DNA of 64,000 nt from Oceanipulchritudo coccoides (lineage in GTDB: Bacteria > Verrucomicrobiota > Verrucomicrobiia > Opitutales > Oceanipulchritudinaceae): positions 682,001 through 746,000 of the forward strand of contig NZ_JAAGNX010000003.1 in NCBI RefSeq assembly GCF_010500615.1, read 5' to 3'. The position numbers and the translations under genes were made by a program. Numbering within the stretch: position 1 is the first letter of the stretch; every line of letters begins with the position of its first letter. The notes below the pieces were generated by a model, which ran no database searches, was not told where the DNA came from, and was given only the letters and a program-made list of their open reading frames with translations. Shown one piece after another: positions 1 to 8,983 of this stretch.

Positions 1-2
1 TC

Positions 3-152
3 AGCATTGCGGAATTTCTGGCGTCCCCATTCCTGATCGCAGTTGAATGGCCTGAGCACATACCCGGATTTTTCGAGGACTATCCTTGTTATTCAATTGA
101 ACTGAAGCTGCTTGAAGACCATCGGCACCACCTCAAGCTGGTGCAGGATTGA
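3..152 (+). CDS. tsaE: TsaE, tRNA threonylcarbamoyladenosine biosynthesis ATPase (C-terminal 49 residues, cut by window edge)
   Basis: Only the end of the frame is inside the window. The translation contains an IAVEWPEHIPGF-like stretch followed by an acidic and hydrophobic strand, which is the typical C-terminus of TsaE (YjeE), the P-loop protein that helps TsaB/TsaD make t6A37 in ANN-decoding tRNAs. The Walker motifs lie outside the window, so the call rests on the tail alone. It converges on the pcm gene with a 29-bp gap. Confidence 0.7.
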   Translation, partial: SIAEFLASPFLIAVEWPEHIPGFFEDYPCYSIELKLLEDHRHHLKLVQD

Positions 153-181
153 TTCCGGAATGTTCCGTCAGACCCGAATAC

Positions 182-844
182 TCAAGGGGTCTTGACAAGG
201 GGAACAAACCGGACCGGAAAAAGGGATTGTCGCTCGATGCAGCCGTCACGATCTTTTCGATACACACGAAGCTCCTGGCTCCATCTGCCGACCGGGATAA
301 CGAGACGCCCCTCCGGAGCAAGCTGATCAAGGAATACGTTCGGAACAGCCACCGGCGCTGCCGTGACAATAATTCCGTCAAACGGGGCTTCTTCCAGCCA
401 GCCATGACGGCCGTTGCCTGTGCGAAATTCAACGTCCCCATACCCGATTGATCGAAGCCTGCTTTTTGCCTCATCTGCCAAACCCGGCAAGACCTCAATG
501 GTATAGACTTTAAGTCCCATTTCCGCAAGCACCGCCGTCTGGTATCCACAACCCGTTCCAATCTCAAGCACACGCTGACCCGGTTTCAATTGTAGTGCCT
601 CACTCATTACAGCGACAATATAGGGCTGGGAGATTGTCTGGTCTTCGCCGATTGGAAGTGGTCCGTCAGCATAAGCCATTGCCCGGAGCTCCACAGGAAC
701 AAAGAGTTGCCTGGGAACACGCGCCATTGCTTCAAGAACAGCCTCATCCTCAATTCCCCTTGGGCGCAGTTGCTGCTCAATCATTTGATCCCTGAGAGCT
801 CGGTGCTCTCCGGAATCCAAGGGGGTTTCCAAATCATTCTTCAT
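182..844 (-). CDS. pcm: Protein-L-isoaspartate O-methyltransferase
   Basis: 220 residues, normal for the PCMT family, which methylates isoaspartyl residues of damaged proteins with S-adenosylmethionine. Visible features are the N-terminal helical region with R-x-x-F-V-P, the DGPLPIGEDQTISQP segment, and the SAM-binding motif I VLEIGTGCGYQTA. The start is taken at the ATG at 842-844, which overlaps the stop of the upstream gene as ATGA; the longer open frame to 910 lies inside that gene and looks unnatural. Tight coupling to the metallophosphoesterase suggests one transcript. Confidence 0.93.
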   Translation of the reverse strand: MKNDLETPLDSGEHRALRDQMIEQQLRPRGIEDEAVLEAMARVPRQLFVPVELRAMAYADGPLPIGEDQTISQPYIVAVMSEALQLKPGQRVLEIGTGCGYQTAVLAEMGLKVYTIEVLPGLADEAKSRLRSIGYGDVEFRTGNGRHGWLEEAPFDGIIVTAAPVAVPNVFLDQLAPEGRLVIPVGRWSQELRVYRKDRDGCIERQSLFPVRFVPLVKTP

Positions 845-1560
845 GCTGACTTCTTTTTCAGCGGGAACCGGACAACACGGAGCCGTGCGCCATGAGTTGC
901 CGCACCGCAATTGTGAAAGGTAAACCCCTGGTGCTGGAAATCCTCAAAGTGATTATGTGTATGACCAAAGTAGACATGCCGAATGGACCCATTATTCAGC
1001 CAGTCCTCGTGGTCGAGATAAGCCAGAATTCGCGATGCGAGCAGTCTCTTGGGAACCATTCGAAGAGCCACCGACGAGACACGCGACCGGTGTATCGCTG
1101 AATGTGCCATACGCTGCAGGGCATGACCATTTGCCGGTCGCTGTAGCTTGCTCCTGAAAGTACGCAGGGCATCGTTGGTACAACCCGCATGGATAACATC
1201 GCCATGGAGGAATACCCGGTCGGCCACCCGGACGGCAAACTCATGCCAAGTGAGGTTATGATGACTCTGCGCCAGCTCGTCCAAGGCATCCATGTAGGGA
1301 GGTACCGCGTCGTGGTTGCCCAATGTAATGAAGAACTGGCAGTCCGGCGCCTGCTCAATCAGTTCCTTGATAAACCGTGTCGCCGCCGTTACGGAACGGC
1401 TGAATACGCCATGCTCCGACCACTTGAAATCAAAGATATCCCCGTTCAGGACAAAGACCTTCGCCTTGCCAGCAGTTTCCTCAATGTGCCGCAGGTATTG
1501 CTTCGACCGCGAGTGGTGGCTGAAGATGTGCAAATCGGATACGGTTGCCCCGAAGTCCAT
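841..1560 (-). CDS. Metallophosphoesterase of the calcineurin-like superfamily
   Basis: 239 residues with the complete metal-binding set: SDLHIF, NGDIFDF, GNHD, HGDVIH and GHTHNH. These bind the two catalytic metals of calcineurin-like phosphoesterases. The arrangement resembles UDP-2,3-diacylglucosamine hydrolases (LpxH group) of lipid A synthesis, but the W-x-G-D-D features of true LpxH are not evident, so the substrate is left open. No signal peptide is seen, so it is probably cytoplasmic. It lies between sodN (36-bp gap) and pcm (overlap) on the same strand. Confidence 0.82.
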   Translation of the reverse strand: MDFGATVSDLHIFSHHSRSKQYLRHIEETAGKAKVFVLNGDIFDFKWSEHGVFSRSVTAATRFIKELIEQAPDCQFFITLGNHDAVPPYMDALDELAQSHHNLTWHEFAVRVADRVFLHGDVIHAGCTNDALRTFRSKLQRPANGHALQRMAHSAIHRSRVSSVALRMVPKRLLASRILAYLDHEDWLNNGSIRHVYFGHTHNHFEDFQHQGFTFHNCGAATHGARLRVVRFPLKKKSA

Positions 1561-1596
1561 ACTTGGAACCTAGCCCAAGAGACAAGCTGAAGCAAC

Positions 1597-2052
1597 TTAT
1601 TTTCCCTGGTAAGCGTGCTGGAAATCGTGCAACGCTTCGCTCAATTTAGCCGCATTGGCCAGATCCGTGGTCTGCTTGCACTTCATGGCAAGGACAGTGA
1701 TCTCGTGCGCTAGTTCAACCAGTTGCGTGTACTTTTCCGGGGCGGTATCTTTCGCTTCCAATTTGATACGCTGGGCGAGAAAATAGGCGGACATGACATC
1801 CTGAATATTCTGTGCGTGCGCTTCCTTGTTGGTCACCCAGCGAACAAGCTGGTTATAATTGACGGATTCTTCCCCGCCGAGCCGAACGATCTCTTTCATC
1901 GCTTTTTCAATGGTGGCGACATCCGTCGTCAATTCCCCGAATACGACATCATCCCCGTAGATGCCACAAGGGACCTGGCAATGGGCGGATAGCTGGTTCA
2001 TGGACAGGGTAAAAACTGCGAGGAGAACAAGAAGGAGTTTATTGACTTTCAT
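1597..2052 (-). CDS. sodN: Nickel superoxide dismutase with a Sec signal peptide in place of the usual propeptide
   Basis: 151 residues. The nickel hook H-C-x-x-P-C-G-x-Y is present as HCQVPCGIYGDD; the two cysteines and the N-terminal amine of the histidine are the Ni ligands in this family, so His must become residue 1 after processing. Here it is directly preceded by a classic signal peptide (MKVNK, a hydrophobic run, then QLSA), so signal peptidase cleavage after Ala23 would free it. The rest is the all-helical NiSOD body. Export to the periplasm is inferred. No sodX peptidase gene is nearby. Superoxide is dismuted to O2 and H2O2; katG and a peroxiredoxin elsewhere in the window could remove the peroxide. 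Confidence 0.93.
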   Translation of the reverse strand: MKVNKLLLVLLAVFTLSMNQLSAHCQVPCGIYGDDVVFGELTTDVATIEKAMKEIVRLGGEESVNYNQLVRWVTNKEAHAQNIQDVMSAYFLAQRIKLEAKDTAPEKYTQLVELAHEITVLAMKCKQTTDLANAAKLSEALHDFQHAYQGK

Positions 2053-2153
2053 GAAAAGGAATATGACCGGATTCGGGGAGAAGACAACGCTTCAGTGAAA
2101 ATTCCATCCAGAACGGCTCGATAGAACACTTGCTTCTGATGGAAAGGAGCCCC

Positions 2154-2165
2154 TTGCAATTGCAA
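2154..2165. promoter_or_regulatory. Perfect 12-bp palindrome in the sodN/aldehyde dehydrogenase divergent gap
   Basis: The sequence TTGCAATTGCAA is a perfect palindrome 23 bp upstream of the dehydrogenase start and about 100 bp upstream of sodN. Its left half could also serve as a weak -35 (TTGCAA) with TAGAAC 17 bp on. It is a candidate operator only; the regulator is unknown and a chance palindrome is possible. Confidence 0.25.
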
Positions 2166-2188
2166 CGCTCAAGTCATAGAACATAGGC

Positions 2189-3550
2189 ATGGTGAAATCT
2201 GTTAATCCTGCCACAGAAGGGCTAATCCGTGAATACCCGTCCATGGACTTTGGGCAGGTCGGGGAAATCTTGAATAAAACAACCTCGACCGCACAGGAAT
2301 GGGCTCAGGTATCGTGTAACAAAAGGGCTCAGTTCGCCCACCAGGCCGCAGAAGTCCTTGAATCAAGATTGGATGAGTTTGCTCTTCTGATCACACGCGA
2401 AATGGGCAAGCCGGTCAGCCAGTCGCGCGCGGAAATCGAGAAATGCGCCTGGGTCTGCCGCTATTTTGCAGAAAATGCCCCGACGTTTCTCCAAGACGAG
2501 TCAGTTCCTTCGGATGCCGCACTGAGCTATGTCGCTTACCAGCCGCTGGGTGTGGTCCTCGCAGTCATGCCGTGGAACTTTCCATTCTGGCAGGTCTTCC
2601 GCTTTGCCGCTCCGGGACTGACTGCTGGAAACGGGGCCATTTTAAAACATGCCTCCAATGTCAGCGGCTGCGCATTGGCCATTGAAGATGTCTTCCGCGA
2701 AGCCGGCTACCCGGAAAACTTGTTCCGGACGATCATCACCGGCCCGGAGGAAATCCAACAGGCAATTCAGTCCGACGATATTCAGGCCGTTACATTGACG
2801 GGCAGCGAAGCTGCTGGAAGCGCTGTCGCCGCGGCGGCGGGGAAAGCGATTAAGAAGAGTGTCCTCGAGCTCGGCGGGAGCGATCCTTACATCATCCTCG
2901 AGGATGCCGACCTGGATCTGGCAGCTGAAAAGTGCGCCCAGAGCCGCCTCTTAAACAGTGGCCAGAGCTGTATCGCGGCAAAACGCTTCATCGTGCTGGA
3001 TTCCGTCAGGGAGGCGTTTACCGAAAAACTGATTTCCCGCATGACCACGCGTCTCATGGGAGACCCCGAGGAACCCGACACCGATCTCGGGCCGCTTGCG
3101 CGGGCCGATCTCAGGGACGACCTGCACAAGCAGGTTACATCAAGTGTGGCGGCTGGAGCCAGGCTGCTCATGGGCGGTCAAATACCCGACCGTCCCGGAT
3201 ATTTTTACCCACCGACCGTGCTCGACGAGGTCAAGCCGGGCATGCCCGCATACGAGGAGGAAACATTTGGCCCAGTGGCGGCAATTATCGCCGCAAGTGA
3301 TGCTGAGGAGGCCCTGAATATCGCCAATGACTCAGAATTCGGGCTGGGAGCCGCCATATTCAGCAAGGACACGAAAAAGGCCCGCTCAATCGCCTCACGG
3401 ATCAAGGCGGGCAGTTGCTTCATTAACGATTTTGTCAAATCCGACCCGCGGCTGCCCTTCGGTGGCATCCGTAAAAGCGGATACGGGCGCGAACTGGCCA
3501 AGCTGGGAATCCGGGAATTTACCAACATCCAGACCGTGGTTGTGGGGTGA
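2189..3550 (+). CDS. NAD(P)-dependent succinate-semialdehyde dehydrogenase-type aldehyde dehydrogenase
   Basis: 453 residues, one ALDH domain of the short GabD/Sad type. Diagnostic segments are the cofactor-site PWNFPFWQ, the catalytic glutamate in LELGGSDP, the catalytic cysteine in NSGQSCIAAKR, and EEETFGPVA. The family oxidises succinate semialdehyde or similar short aldehydes to acids with NAD(P)+. Exact substrate is inferred from overall similarity. No transaminase or permease for GABA is adjacent. It precedes the redox operon by about 100 bp and may or may not be co-transcribed. Confidence 0.88.
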   Translation: MVKSVNPATEGLIREYPSMDFGQVGEILNKTTSTAQEWAQVSCNKRAQFAHQAAEVLESRLDEFALLITREMGKPVSQSRAEIEKCAWVCRYFAENAPTFLQDESVPSDAALSYVAYQPLGVVLAVMPWNFPFWQVFRFAAPGLTAGNGAILKHASNVSGCALAIEDVFREAGYPENLFRTIITGPEEIQQAIQSDDIQAVTLTGSEAAGSAVAAAAGKAIKKSVLELGGSDPYIILEDADLDLAAEKCAQSRLLNSGQSCIAAKRFIVLDSVREAFTEKLISRMTTRLMGDPEEPDTDLGPLARADLRDDLHKQVTSSVAAGARLLMGGQIPDRPGYFYPPTVLDEVKPGMPAYEEETFGPVAAIIAASDAEEALNIANDSEFGLGAAIFSKDTKKARSIASRIKAGSCFINDFVKSDPRLPFGGIRKSGYGRELAKLGIREFTNIQTVVVG

Positions 3551-3653
3551 CTGAGACAAAATTTTGTTGAGCCACGGGGCGTTTCTTGTAAGAAGAAGAA
3601 AGAGGCGGTGTTCGCGCCGTTCTCGGCAGCTCTCAACCAACCATCCCCCCAAC

Positions 3654-4775
3654 GTGACTCAAGTAGCCAAGAGAAAACCCTTCCACCGCACGGATATCCA
3701 CCTGAAGGAAAAGACCATTGGTGGGATTATTCTCGTTTTGCTGGCTGGAATCGCGGTTGGCATCGTCATGAAAGGCAGTCGCTTTGATCCGGCAACGTAC
3801 ACGGGTGACGCCGGCGCACTTGAATCAACGCGCCAAGCGGTTGAGGGCAAAGCGGCAACATTGCGGAACGAAACAGATTTGAGATCCAATGAGGCGTTTG
3901 TCGCACAGAGTAGCGGAAGCGCTACCGCACCGGCAAAGGTTCTGCCGTCATTTGTCGAGTCCCTCGTCCCCATGGGCACTACCGAGCATTACACGGAGGC
4001 GACCCTTTACGAGAAAATCAACGGCCGGGCGCCGGCCTACTTTGAGTACAATTTCCAGGAACTGACTGCACGGTCATTCTCCCTCGAGGGTTCAGCAGGC
4101 GAATTTGTCGATGTTTTCCTTTTCCGGATGGCCTCCCCGCTGAACGCCTTCGGCATTTTCTCAGCGGAACGCGATCCCTCTGGAATTCCCCTGGAGTTTG
4201 CCGGCGACGGTTACCTCAGCGGCATGGGATTTTTTCTCCGGCACGGGCCGGTCTATGTGCAATTGCTCGCCTCCTCGGATGACCCCACCGTTCTGGCGGC
4301 CGCGGAATCATTTGCCCGGCAGCTCGTCATCTCACTCCCGAATGATGATTCCGGCATGGAGGGCCGCCTCGCCCTACCCGCTTCCGGCCAGTTACCCGGA
4401 ACGCTCACCTATATCAATGAAAACGCCTACGGGCAGGAGGTCCTGAACGCGGTCTTTGAGGCCCGTTACAACATTGACGGTACGGAATTGTCCTCCTTTG
4501 CCCAGCAGTCTGCCGACTCCTCGACCGCCTTGTCCAATTGGGAATCGCTTCGGGAGTTTTATTCAAAATACGGAACCCTTGACGAGGAATTCAAGGAAGC
4601 CGGAACAAGTGTATTCATCGGGGAAGTGTTTGGAGAATGGAGCGTCATCTACACCCGTGACCAACTTGTCTCTGGTGTCATAAATGCCCCTGACCGGGAG
4701 CTCGCGCTGGGATTTGTCATGGCACAGCTTGCCGGGGCAGAGACAAGCGAACCCGAAGAAGACTTTAGCTACTAA
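3654..4775 (+). CDS. Membrane-anchored DUF6599-like protein, first gene of the redox operon
   Basis: About 373 residues. The frame is open further upstream to a TTG at 3564, but the GTG at 3654 gives a sensible N-terminus: a short basic cytoplasmic segment, one transmembrane helix (IGGIILVLLAGIAVGIVM), then a large extracytoplasmic domain. That domain contains YEKINGRAPAYFEYNF and later VDVFLFRM and NAFGIFSAERDP stretches, as in the DUF6599 family that accompanies DUF362 proteins and polyferredoxins. No cysteines for metal or Fe-S binding are apparent. Function is unknown; a scaffold or sensor for the following genes is a guess. The gap to the next gene is 12 bp. Confidence 0.65.
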   Translation: MTQVAKRKPFHRTDIHLKEKTIGGIILVLLAGIAVGIVMKGSRFDPATYTGDAGALESTRQAVEGKAATLRNETDLRSNEAFVAQSSGSATAPAKVLPSFVESLVPMGTTEHYTEATLYEKINGRAPAYFEYNFQELTARSFSLEGSAGEFVDVFLFRMASPLNAFGIFSAERDPSGIPLEFAGDGYLSGMGFFLRHGPVYVQLLASSDDPTVLAAAESFARQLVISLPNDDSGMEGRLALPASGQLPGTLTYINENAYGQEVLNAVFEARYNIDGTELSSFAQQSADSSTALSNWESLREFYSKYGTLDEEFKEAGTSVFIGEVFGEWSVIYTRDQLVSGVINAPDRELALGFVMAQLAGAETSEPEEDFSY

Positions 4776-4787
4776 TAAAAGAAACCC

Positions 4788-5795
4788 ATGCCGCGCCAAC
4801 CCGTAGTCCCCGATCCCAAAGGAATGGATCGCCGCCAGTTTATCCGGCAGCTGACCCTGACCGGTGCCACCTCAGCAGCTGCCCTTGCGGCCGGCTTCTG
4901 GCTCTGGGAACGACAGCATTTTGTGCCCGGATTTGGTGACAAGTCCGGCATTATCCTGCCCGGCTTCACCGTCGAAAACACGGGAACTTTCGCCGATCTG
5001 GCAATTGCCCACGGGCAGGAACGGATCGCGACTACGCGGGCCGCAATTGAGGCCCTTGGTGGCATGAAGCGCTTTGTGAAAAAAGGTGATGTCGTCATGC
5101 TGAAACCGAATGTCGCCTTTGACCGGCCACCCGCACTTGCTGCAACAACGCATCCCGACAGCCTGCGGGCGGTTGCCCAACTGGTCCTCGAAGCCGGCGC
5201 GCGCAAGGTGATCGTCGCGGACAATCCCATCAACAGCCCGGCAGGATGTTTCCTGAAAAGCGGATTGGAGGCGGTTGCCAAGGAACTGAATCTCGAATTG
5301 ATCTACCCGGAACAAGGGGCCTTCACCCACTTGCAACTCGAAGGGGAAATCCTGCGCCATTGGCCACTCTTTCACCGCCCGTTTGAACAGGCGGACAAGG
5401 TTATCGGAATTGCCCCCTGCAAGGATCACAACTTGTGCAGCGCTTCCATGACCATGAAGAACTGGTACGGTCTTCTCGGCGGGAGGAGAAACCAATTCCA
5501 TCAACATATCCACAGCATCATTTCGGACTTTGCCCTGATGATGAAGCCGACGCTCGTCGTCCTCGATGGAATGCACGTCCTCCAAAGCAATGGCCCGACC
5601 GGTGGACGCCTCTCCGATGTCAAGGAAATGGGTACTGTTGTCGCTGGCACGGACATGGTCGCTGTAGACAGTTATGGATACACACAATTGCTTGAGCGGG
5701 ACCTGGCCAATCTGGATTACCTGCACAAGGCGCATGCCCGCGGCCTGGGTAACATCAACTGGAAGGATTCATCCTGGAAGGAGGTGCGCGTATGA
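4788..5795 (+). CDS. DUF362 domain protein with twin-arginine signal
   Basis: 335 residues. The N-terminus carries a Tat motif (DRRQFIRQL) and hydrophobic core ending near residue 40, so the protein is probably exported folded or anchored. The body matches DUF362: [14 protein letters not shown], the [17 protein letters not shown] helix, and a conserved cysteine-containing [18 protein letters not shown] region that in this family is thought to sit near a metal or Fe-S site. The stop overlaps the start of the polyferredoxin (ATGA), indicating translational coupling. Reaction unknown; its fixed partnership with ferredoxin genes points to electron transfer. Confidence 0.8.
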   Translation: MPRQPVVPDPKGMDRRQFIRQLTLTGATSAAALAAGFWLWERQHFVPGFGDKSGIILPGFTVENTGTFADLAIAHGQERIATTRAAIEALGGMKRFVKKGDVVMLKPNVAFDRPPALAATTHPDSLRAVAQLVLEAGARKVIVADNPINSPAGCFLKSGLEAVAKELNLELIYPEQGAFTHLQLEGEILRHWPLFHRPFEQADKVIGIAPCKDHNLCSASMTMKNWYGLLGGRRNQFHQHIHSIISDFALMMKPTLVVLDGMHVLQSNGPTGGRLSDVKEMGTVVAGTDMVAVDSYGYTQLLERDLANLDYLHKAHARGLGNINWKDSSWKEVRV

Positions 5796-7534
5796 GCTGC
5801 AACAAGGAAACCTGCGGTTGCGACGGCGGTGGAGGCTCCACGCCGAATCCTCCGCAAACTGATTCGCCGGTCACAGCCTACATTCAATCAGCAAAAAAGA
5901 AGGAACACTCAGGTCCGGAAAAAAAGAAGAACCTCTTTTCGCGGGCAGTCAGCTGGTTTATCAAGACGGTCATTGCGGACATGCGCATCACACGCGTCCG
6001 CATTGTCTCGCAGACCTTCTTTTTCTGCCTGTTCTTGTTTTTTGTCATCATCACCGACTTGCGTTACCTGAAGGGATATCCGGTCTCGCTCTTTCTTGAG
6101 CTGGATCCCCTGGTTGGATTTGCGACCTCCCTGACCACGGGAACGATTTACAAATCCCTGATCTTGGGACTGGTCCTGTTAATCCCAACCCTTGTCCTCG
6201 GGCGATTCTTCTGCAACTGGATCTGTCCGTACGGAACCCTGCATCAGTTTACCCGTTTCCTCTTTGGCAGCAGGGACGAACAATGGAACATCGATGCCAA
6301 CAGGTTCCGCCATCTGCAACAATTGAAGTATGTCTTGCTTGTCGCGATGCTGGTCGCCGCCCTCTTCGGTTCCCTGCAGATCGGCCTGCTGGATCCGATC
6401 TGCCTCTTTCACCGGTCGATGAGCACCGCCATCCTTCCCGGGATCAACCTCCTTCTTCCCGATTCATTTTACATCAAGCAATACTTTCACGTCGGCGCGT
6501 GGCTGGTGGGATTCATCCTGTTCTTCTTTGTTGGAATGAATGTGATCATTCCGCGCTTTTTCTGCCGCGCGGTCTGTCCCCTGGGCGCTTTCCTCGGATT
6601 TCTCTCACGCTTTTCCCTCTGGCGCATTGAGCGCGATCCGAACACCTGCATCGATTGTGATGCCTGCCTGAAAAATTGCCAGGGCGCCAGCGATCCGCAT
6701 ACACAGTTGAGAAAGAGCGAATGCTTTGTCTGCTTTGAATGTATCGACGACTGCCCGGTAGATGCGATTTCCTTCAGCTTCATGCCGAATAAAGCTCACG
6801 AAGTGAGCGGTCCCCCACTTCCCGGCCGCCGGGCTGCAATGGGGGCCTTGTTCGGCATGGCCGGTTATGCCGTGGCAAGGGGCTCGGGCGACAGCGATTC
6901 CAATTTCAACAAGAAAGTGATTCGCCCACCGGGTTCCGTACACGAGGATGGATTCCTTGAGCGTTGCATCAAATGTGACCAGTGCATCCGGGTCTGCCCC
7001 ACCAACGTCCTTCAACCCACCTTGATGGAGGCCGGCCTGGAAGGGTTCTGGACACCCATCCTCAACATGAAGATTGGCTACTGTGAGCTGAATTGTACCT
7101 TGTGCGGCCAGGTTTGCCCGACGGGAGCCATTCAGCGCATCTCCATTGAGGAAAAGAATGGACGCGGAGAATTTGCCGAGCAGGGACCCGTGCGCATCGG
7201 GACTGCTTTCTATGATCATGGCCGCTGCCTTCCCTGGACCATGGAAACACCCTGCGTCGTCTGTGAGGAGGTCTGCCCCACCTCGCCCAAGGCCATCTAT
7301 TCGCGCGAGGTGACAATCAAGAAACGCGACGGCAACATGATCACGCTCCGCCGTCCCTATGTGGACCCGTCGTTGTGTATCGGCTGTGGAATCTGCGAAC
7401 ATGAATGTCCGGTCAAGGACCATGCTGCCATCCGTGTAACAGCCATTGGTGAAACCCGCTCGGACGAGCGCCGCCTGCTCATGGATGGCGGTGACACCTC
7501 AACCCTTTTGGATCTTGTGAAACGCAAACGCTGA
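5792..7534 (+). CDS. Membrane polyferredoxin (NapH/NosR-like 4Fe-4S protein)
   Basis: 580 residues. An unusual Cys-rich start (CNKETCGC) is followed by about five membrane helices (residues 65-270) carrying the paired NapH-type CNWICPYG and CRAVCPLG motifs. The C-terminal half has six 4Fe-4S cysteine sets: [45 protein letters not shown], a looser set ending [10 protein letters not shown], and [12 protein letters not shown] second hydrophobic stretch near residue 350 separates the first two clusters from the rest. The protein likely moves electrons between the quinone pool and partners across or at the membrane; direction is not evident. Confidence 0.88.
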   Translation: MSCNKETCGCDGGGGSTPNPPQTDSPVTAYIQSAKKKEHSGPEKKKNLFSRAVSWFIKTVIADMRITRVRIVSQTFFFCLFLFFVIITDLRYLKGYPVSLFLELDPLVGFATSLTTGTIYKSLILGLVLLIPTLVLGRFFCNWICPYGTLHQFTRFLFGSRDEQWNIDANRFRHLQQLKYVLLVAMLVAALFGSLQIGLLDPICLFHRSMSTAILPGINLLLPDSFYIKQYFHVGAWLVGFILFFFVGMNVIIPRFFCRAVCPLGAFLGFLSRFSLWRIERDPNTCIDCDACLKNCQGASDPHTQLRKSECFVCFECIDDCPVDAISFSFMPNKAHEVSGPPLPGRRAAMGALFGMAGYAVARGSGDSDSNFNKKVIRPPGSVHEDGFLERCIKCDQCIRVCPTNVLQPTLMEAGLEGFWTPILNMKIGYCELNCTLCGQVCPTGAIQRISIEEKNGRGEFAEQGPVRIGTAFYDHGRCLPWTMETPCVVCEEVCPTSPKAIYSREVTIKKRDGNMITLRRPYVDPSLCIGCGICEHECPVKDHAAIRVTAIGETRSDERRLLMDGGDTSTLLDLVKRKR

Positions 7535-7540
7535 TCAGCC

Positions 7541-7747
7541 ATGCCAGAAAAAAAGATCAAGCTCCAACCAGCCACCCGCGACAAGAAATGCCAAGTCTGC
7601 GGGGCCCCCTACGTATACCCTGAACAGAACAGCAACGCCACTCGCTTTCATTGTGAGGTGTGCGCCCAGCTTCCTCCCGCCCACCGGAAAATCCTCGGCC
7701 GTATGGCTAAACGGATCGATTCCCTCGAACGAAAACTCAAATCCTGA
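7541..7747 (+). CDS. Small two-CxxC zinc-ribbon-like protein
   Basis: 68 residues, six bases after the polyferredoxin stop. Two pairs, CQVCGAPY and CEVCAQLP, spaced by about 20 residues, look like a zinc ribbon or rubredoxin-like knuckle. The C-terminus is a short basic helix with heptad-like leucines (RMAKRIDSLERKLK). No signal peptide. It is not a known assembly factor to me; position inside the operon suggests a metal-binding or assembly role for the redox proteins. Confidence 0.7.
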   Translation: MPEKKIKLQPATRDKKCQVCGAPYVYPEQNSNATRFHCEVCAQLPPAHRKILGRMAKRIDSLERKLKS

Positions 7748-7759
7748 AATAAAAGTGTC

Positions 7760-8974
7760 ATGAAAAAACAAACACCCACATCTCGTCGTAATTTCCTGAA
7801 ATCCAGTGTTGCTATTCCGGCTGCGATTACCGCTATTCCGGCCACAGCCCATGCCAGCAGCAAAAAGGCTGAAGAGCCGGAGCCCCTCCCGATGCGCAAA
7901 CTGGGCCGCAACGGTCCGGAGGTGACCATGCTCAACCTCGGTGGCATGATGTCGGCCCACAATCCCCAATACATCGATCTCGCCTGGAAAATGGGGATTC
8001 GCTATTTTGACACCGCTGATTGCTACAAGAAGGGCAAGTCCGAGCAGGATGTCGGCGCATGGGTGAATCGTTACCCGGAACGCCGGAAGGACGCCTTTAT
8101 TGTCACCAAGGACCATCCGAAAAAGGGTCCCGAAGAGCTCCTGACGATGATTGACAAGCGGCTGGATAATATGGGCATCGACTATATCGACCTGTTTTTC
8201 ATTCACGCAATGGGCGTCAAGGAATATGGGGAGGAATCACTCGAATGGCCGAAAAGCGATCGCCTGAAGAAGGTCTTCGATGAATTGAAGGCTTCCGGCA
8301 AAACGAAGCTCTGCGGCTTCTCCTGTCACGACAAGCACCTCATCGAATATTTGAACGCCGCTGCCGAGGGAGGCTTTGTCGATGTGATCATGCTGAAGTA
8401 CAATCCGATGATGGAACCCGGTGATGACCTGGACAAGGCACTCGATGCCTGCCACAAGGCGGGGATCGGTCTGGTGGCAATGAAGGAAATGCGCCCGTTT
8501 GCCAAGGCTCCCAAGACCCATCCAAAGCTCGAGGGAACCGAGCTCACCACGCATCAAGTGGTTCTCCAGGCAGTCTGGAGTGATCCGCGGATTGCGTCGA
8601 TTTGTTCAGCAATGGAAAATATTTCACAACTGGAGGAAAATACGGTTGCCGCCCGCTCATTCAGCAAGGCTCTTCCATTGGAAACGCGCAGGGCCCTGGG
8701 TGAAGTTGCTGCCCTGACAACAATTCCGATGTGTCCCGGTTGCCCGAGTTGTGATGCCGCGGCAAAGAAGACCGAATACGCTTTCCAGGACATATCCCGC
8801 TACGTCATGTATTACGAATTGGATGGCAACTTCGAGGCACGGGAAGAGTTCAGGAACCTCAACAAGGCTGAGCGTGACTTTGCCCATATTGACCTGGAGT
8901 CGTTGCGTGACCAGTGCCAGTACCGGGTGGATTATCCGGAAATTGCCCGCCGCTCGGAATACTACTTCGCCTAG
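7760..8974 (+). CDS. Tat-exported aldo/keto reductase with C-terminal cysteine cluster
   Basis: 404 residues. The twin-arginine signal TSRRNFLKSS with an AHAS-like cleavage site precedes an AKR barrel beginning at MRKLGRNGPEV. The catalytic tetrad is visible: Asp and Tyr in FDTADCY, Lys in VTKDH, His in FFIHAMG. Near residue 325 a CPGCPSC motif and later cysteines form an extension not found in ordinary AKRs, which may hold an Fe-S cluster. Export and the cluster suggest electrons could come from the neighbouring polyferredoxin instead of NADPH; this is inference. Last gene of the operon, converging on larE. Confidence 0.86.
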   Translation: MKKQTPTSRRNFLKSSVAIPAAITAIPATAHASSKKAEEPEPLPMRKLGRNGPEVTMLNLGGMMSAHNPQYIDLAWKMGIRYFDTADCYKKGKSEQDVGAWVNRYPERRKDAFIVTKDHPKKGPEELLTMIDKRLDNMGIDYIDLFFIHAMGVKEYGEESLEWPKSDRLKKVFDELKASGKTKLCGFSCHDKHLIEYLNAAAEGGFVDVIMLKYNPMMEPGDDLDKALDACHKAGIGLVAMKEMRPFAKAPKTHPKLEGTELTTHQVVLQAVWSDPRIASICSAMENISQLEENTVAARSFSKALPLETRRALGEVAALTTIPMCPGCPSCDAAAKKTEYAFQDISRYVMYYELDGNFEAREEFRNLNKAERDFAHIDLESLRDQCQYRVDYPEIARRSEYYFA

Positions 8975-8983
8975 GTACAGCGC

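Noticed and set aside
4872-5735. 287-residue leftward frame opposite the DUF362 gene
   Set aside because: Shadow frame; the forward strand has a Tat signal and family motifs.
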